The notes under the pieces were generated by a model. The model was given only the letters and a program-made list of their open reading frames with translations, was not told where the DNA came from and made no database searches. Below, piece by piece: positions 3,754 to 5,942 of a stretch of 5,942 nucleotides of DNA (its first letter is position 1; the number at the start of each line of letters is the position of its first letter). A program made the position numbers and the translations under genes. This DNA is from an uncultured Oscillospiraceae bacterium (lineage in GTDB: Bacteria; Bacillota; Clostridia; Oscillospirales; Oscillospiraceae), in the NCBI GenBank assembly GCA_910584835.1, contig CAJUEG010000118.1, forward strand, positions 1 through 5,942, given 5' to 3'.

Positions 3754-5517
3754 TCAGACAGGGGCGGCGCCCAGGTATTTCTCCTTGTAAAAGGCCAGCC
3801 AGCGGCGGAACTCCGGCTGGTCGCCCTGGCGTATGTCCCGGGCGTAGTCGTGGAACTGGAGGTCGGCATAGCGCAGCTCCAGCACCGCCAGGGCCAGGTT
3901 GGAGCAGTGGCCGGCCACCCGCTCGAAGCTGTTGATGCAGTCGTTGAGGATAAAGCCCATTTCCAGCGTGCACATGCCGCTCTGCAGCCGCCGGATATGG
4001 CGCAGCTTCATCCCCTCCAGCATGGTGCTGATGACCTCCTCCAGAGGCTCCACCTGCCGGGCGAGGCCGGTGTCCTCCTGCTCCAGCGCCCGCTGGGCGA
4101 GGGAGACGATCTCCAGCACCGCGCCGCTGGCCCGGGCCATGTCCTCCAGGCCGTCGGGGGAGAAGGCGATGCCCTTGCTGTCCATCTCCCGGGCCAGCTC
4201 CGCCAGGTTCACCGCGTGGTCGGAGATACGCTCCAGGTCGGTGAGGCAGTGGAGGTAGTGGGAGCTGACCAAAGTCTCCCGCTCGTCGAGGCCGTGGCTG
4301 TTCAGGTGAAACAGGTAATTGCCCAGCTTGTCCTCGTAGCGGTCCACCGCGTTTTCCCGGCTCATGATCTTTTCATACTTTTCCTGGCTGAAGCGGGTAA
4401 GCAGCTCAATGGAGCGGCTCAGGTTTTTTACGGCGGCGGCGGTCATGCGCTCCACGGTGCGGCCGCTCTGCTCCAGGGCCAGGGGCGGGTAGGCCAGAAA
4501 ACGCTCGTCCAGCAGGTTTTCCTCAAACTGCTCGTCGTCCTCGGCGCTCCCGTCCTTGACGGTGAGCACCGCCAGCTTGACCAGAAGGCCGGTGAAGGGC
4601 AGCTGCACCAGGGTGGCGGCGATCTTGAACACGGTGTTGAACACGGCGATGCCAAAGGCGGAGGCGGGCTCGGCCATAAAGGGCATGGGCACGAAAGCGT
4701 GGATCAGGTAGAAGGGGACCATGAACAGCACGGAGCCCACAATGTTGAAATATAAGTAGATGACGGCGGTGCGCTTGCCGTTGGCGTTGGCCCCGATGGC
4801 GGAGAGCAGCACCGGCACGCACGCGCCGATGCACATGCCCAGCACCATGGGCACGGCCACCTCGTAGCTGATAGCCCCGGTGATGGACAGGGCCTGCAAA
4901 ATGCCGATGGAGGCGGAGGAGGACTGGATCACCGCCGTCACCAGAAGACCGATGAGCAGCGACACCGCCGGATTGGAGGCGGCGGAGATGAATTGAAGGA
5001 ACGCCTCGTTGGTTTTCAGCGGGTCCATGGCGGAGCTCATGGACTGCATCCCGCTCATGAGCACCGAGAAGGCCAGCAGGATGAGGCCCACGTTTTTCTG
5101 CCCCTGTTTGCGGCAGAAGAAATACAAAATAATGCCCACAAAGGCGATGAAAGCGAACACGGTGGCGGAGGAGAAGCCGCCCTCCCCCTCCACGCCGGCC
5201 AGGGTGAGCACCCAGCCGGTGGCGGTGGTGCCGATATTGGCCCCCATGACGATGCCCACGGCGTTGGACAGCTGCATGATGCCCGAGTTGACAAAGCCCA
5301 CCACCATGACGGTGGTGGCGGAGGAGGACTGGATCACCGCCGTCACCAGCGCTCCCAGCAGCACCCCCTTGATGGGGTTGGAGGTGAGCCTGCCCAGCAC
5401 GGTCTCCAGCTTGCTGCCGGCCACCTTTTTCAGCCCTTCCCCCAGCAGGGTCATGCCGAACAGGAAGAAGGCCAGCCCGCCCAGCAGTGAGATGATGTCC
5501 GCAATACCCAATGTCAT
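3754..5517 (-). CDS. Na+/phosphate cotransporter family protein with fused PhoU-like domain
   Basis: A 587-residue protein. Residues 1 to about 320 are a membrane domain of the Na/Pi cotransporter family, with its two inverted-repeat units marked by QSSSATT (63-69) and QSSSASI (198-204), the motifs that form the phosphate and sodium site. Other family hallmarks are GANIGTTATG (92-101) and GMCIGACVPV (227-236). After a charged linker (DGSAEDDEQFEEN, 322-334) comes a cytoplasmic helical PhoU-like region, about 350-560, with metal-binding-type motifs DLERISDHAVN (427-437) and SFERVAGHCSN (530-540); in the second, Gly535 replaces the usual Asp. The architecture and length are normal for bacterial homologues, which import phosphate with sodium (or, as proposed for E. 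coli YjbB, export it). The ATG at 5517 is chosen because AGGAAGG lies 5 bases upstream; a 32-residue extension from TTG 5613 is hydrophilic and crosses the promoter. It faces the kinase-like gene across the shared terminator. Confidence 0.92.
   Translation of the reverse strand: MTLGIADIISLLGGLAFFLFGMTLLGEGLKKVAGSKLETVLGRLTSNPIKGVLLGALVTAVIQSSSATTVMVVGFVNSGIMQLSNAVGIVMGANIGTTATGWVLTLAGVEGEGGFSSATVFAFIAFVGIILYFFCRKQGQKNVGLILLAFSVLMSGMQSMSSAMDPLKTNEAFLQFISAASNPAVSLLIGLLVTAVIQSSSASIGILQALSITGAISYEVAVPMVLGMCIGACVPVLLSAIGANANGKRTAVIYLYFNIVGSVLFMVPFYLIHAFVPMPFMAEPASAFGIAVFNTVFKIAATLVQLPFTGLLVKLAVLTVKDGSAEDDEQFEENLLDERFLAYPPLALEQSGRTVERMTAAAVKNLSRSIELLTRFSQEKYEKIMSRENAVDRYEDKLGNYLFHLNSHGLDERETLVSSHYLHCLTDLERISDHAVNLAELAREMDSKGIAFSPDGLEDMARASGAVLEIVSLAQRALEQEDTGLARQVEPLEEVISTMLEGMKLRHIRRLQSGMCTLEMGFILNDCINSFERVAGHCSNLALAVLELRYADLQFHDYARDIRQGDQPEFRRWLAFYKEKYLGAAPV
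4912..4944. repeat. 33-bp direct repeat inside the phosphate transporter gene, copy 1
   Basis: This 33-base stretch is identical, third codon positions included, to 5317-5349. It encodes LVTAVIQSSSA (residues 192-202) of the second transport repeat. The protein similarity is expected from the family's internal duplication; the exact nucleotide identity is less so. Confidence 0.85.
5317..5349. repeat. 33-bp direct repeat inside the phosphate transporter gene, copy 2
   Basis: Identical to 4912-4944. It encodes LVTAVIQSSSA (residues 57-67) of the first transport repeat. The flanking codons differ between the copies. Confidence 0.85.
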
Positions 5518-5522
5518 TCGTC

Positions 5523-5544
5523 CCTTCCTGCGGGCCCGGCCCGC
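5523..5544 (-). promoter_or_regulatory. Ribosome binding site of the phosphate transporter gene with an abutting GC hairpin
   Basis: AGGAAGG (5523-5529, minus strand) lies 5 bases before the ATG at 5517 and fixes that start. Directly upstream, GCGGGC (5530-5535) and GCCCGC (5539-5544) can form a 6-bp all-GC stem with a 3-base loop. The stem ends right at the Shine-Dalgarno sequence, so it could affect ribosome access; that effect is inference. Confidence 0.5.
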
Positions 5545-5572
5545 GGTTGCTGTGTGCACAACGAACGGGGAT

Positions 5573-5578
5573 ATTATA
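5573..5578 (-). promoter_or_regulatory. Extended -10 promoter of the phosphate transporter gene
   Basis: TATAAT (5573-5578) on the minus strand is directly preceded by TGA, an extended -10. No good -35 sits 17 bases upstream (GAGAAA). TTGAAA (5608-5613) is too far for this -10 but is 16 bases from a second, weaker -10, TATTAA (5586-5591), so two overlapping promoters are possible. The leader is about 50 bases and contains the palindrome TGTGCACA (5553-5560). Confidence 0.6.
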
Positions 5579-5671
5579 TCATACCTTAATAGGGATTTCT
5601 CTCCTTTTTTCAATTTCTCTATAGTTGTCGAATTTCAGGGCCGGGAAGGTTGGATTTTTGACAAAATAGAA

Positions 5672-5706
5672 AAGCGGGGGACGGATGTGAGATCCGTCCC
5701 CCGCTT
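5672..5706 (-). terminator. Strong rho-independent terminator of the right-hand gene
   Basis: The arms 5672-5686 and 5692-5706 form a perfect 15-bp, GC-rich stem with a 5-base loop. Read on the minus strand it is followed by TTCTATTTTGTC, a U-rich tail. It lies 80 bases past the stop codon of the gene entering from the right edge and ahead of the phosphate transporter promoter, so it separates the two minus-strand units. Confidence 0.82.
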
Positions 5707-5786
5707 CAGAATCTGCGCCCATGAAACCGGCGTAAATCCGGGATGCTTTGGCCGCTGGGAAATGGGGGCAGCGGGCGTCGGGGCGC

Positions 5787-5942
5787 CTACCGCCGCCCGC
5801 CCCCGCGGCCCCCGCCGAAGGAGCCGCCGCCGGGCCGTCCGCCCCCGCCGAAGGAGCGGCCCCCGCCAAAGGAGCCGCCGGGGCGTCCGCCGCCCCCGAA
5901 GGAACGACCGCCCCCAAAGGAGCCGCCGGGCCGGGGCCCGCT
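5787..5942 (-). CDS. Gly/Arg-rich C-terminal tail of a protein running in from the right edge
   Basis: The last 51 codons of a minus-strand gene, ending in TAG at 5787-5789. The frame reads almost only Gly, Arg, Ser, Phe and Pro: two exact copies of RPGGSFGGGRSFGGGG (visible residues 4-19 and 20-35) and a third, degenerate copy ending GGGRGGGRR. The open frame reaches the window edge with no start, a strong terminator follows 80 bases downstream, and the composition is coherent, all supporting a real gene rather than chance. Such low-complexity tails are known on some Clostridia surface or membrane-anchored proteins, for example those with TPM (YgcG-like) or DUF2207 domains, but the folded part is outside the window and the family cannot be named. 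Confidence 0.7.
   Translation of the reverse strand, partial: SGPRPGGSFGGGRSFGGGGRPGGSFGGGRSFGGGGRPGGGSFGGGRGGGRR
5790..5933 (-). repeat. Three tandem 48-bp units encoding a Gly/Arg-rich tail
   Basis: Units at 5886-5933, 5838-5885 and 5790-5837 each encode 16 residues. The first two are identical at protein level but differ in some third positions, so they are not a very recent duplication. The third has an inserted Gly and a changed end. Confidence 0.75.

Noticed and set aside
3727..4755. A 342-codon open frame on the plus strand opposite the phosphate transporter gene
   Set aside because: It is an antisense shadow of a clearly recognisable Na/Pi cotransporter; its product is rich in His, Gln, Gly and Val with no family features, as expected from GC-rich antisense.
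4912..5349. The 33-bp repeat pair as attachment sites or a mobile-element duplication
   Set aside because: Both copies lie in frame at equivalent positions of the protein's internal duplication, with no integrase or boundary signs.
5518..5613. N-terminal extension of the phosphate transporter from TTG 5613
   Set aside because: The added 32 residues are hydrophilic and unlike the family, TTG has no suitable ribosome binding site, and the stretch covers the predicted promoter. The ATG at 5517 has AGGAAGG 5 bases upstream.
5579..5917. A 112-codon minus-strand frame rich in Ala/Gly/Pro across the right end
   Set aside because: It runs through the strong terminator at 5672-5706 and the phosphate transporter promoter, and it is out of frame with the repeat-encoding Gly/Arg tail, which is the coherent reading.
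1..5942. CRISPR array, tRNA, rRNA or insertion sequence
   Set aside because: No regularly spaced repeats with unique spacers, no cloverleaf-like sequence, no transposase and no terminal inverted repeats were seen. The only tandem repeats are coding (5790-5933).

Overview
The window looks like a chromosomal segment from a high-GC member of the Clostridia, most likely Oscillospiraceae (the Flavonifractor / Lawsonibacter / Pseudoflavonifractor kind). This is inferred from GC-rich codon use combined with Firmicutes-style signals: AGGAG-type ribosome binding sites, TATAAT -10 boxes (some with an extended TGn), and a cytidylate-kinase-like protein typical of this group. No mobile element, CRISPR array, tRNA or rRNA is visible.

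Layout from left to right. (1) Bases 1-383, minus strand: the N-terminal 127 residues of a radical SAM protein, cut by the window edge inside the third cysteine codon of its CX3CX2C cluster motif. (2) Bases 384-643: a non-coding gap holding the radical SAM leader and a perfect 17-bp hairpin. (3) Bases 644-1204, minus: a TetR/AcrR-type regulator starting at GTG, with a good promoter at 1235-1263. (4) Bases 1345-2066, plus, divergent from the regulator: two half-length TauE/SafE membrane proteins overlapping by ATGA, probably the two halves of one anion exporter. (5) Bases 2162-2941, plus: a ZIP-family metal transporter with its own promoter, whose predicted transcript begins at a strong 14-bp hairpin. 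(6) Bases 3043-3660, plus: a cytidylate-kinase-like P-loop protein with a near-consensus promoter. (7) Bases 3664-3695: a terminator lying between convergent genes. (8) Bases 3754-5517, minus: a Na+/phosphate cotransporter with a fused PhoU-like C-terminal region. (9) Bases 5518-5786: its promoter and leader, then a strong terminator for the next gene to the right. (10) Bases 5787-5942, minus: the Gly/Arg-rich C-terminal tail of a protein that continues beyond the window, built from 16-residue tandem repeats.

The common theme is membrane transport of inorganic ions: a probable sulfur-anion exporter, a divalent metal transporter and a phosphate transporter. Almost every transcription unit has its own promoter, so this is a set of neighbouring small units rather than one long operon. 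The TetR regulator and the split TauE/SafE pair share a divergent control region and are the most likely regulator-target pair.

I did not find an evident new defence or mobile system. The points most worth a second look are the split TauE/SafE pair, the ZIP protein whose metal-site residues differ from the usual pattern, the hairpin at the predicted start of the ZIP mRNA, and a 33-bp stretch repeated exactly inside the phosphate transporter gene.
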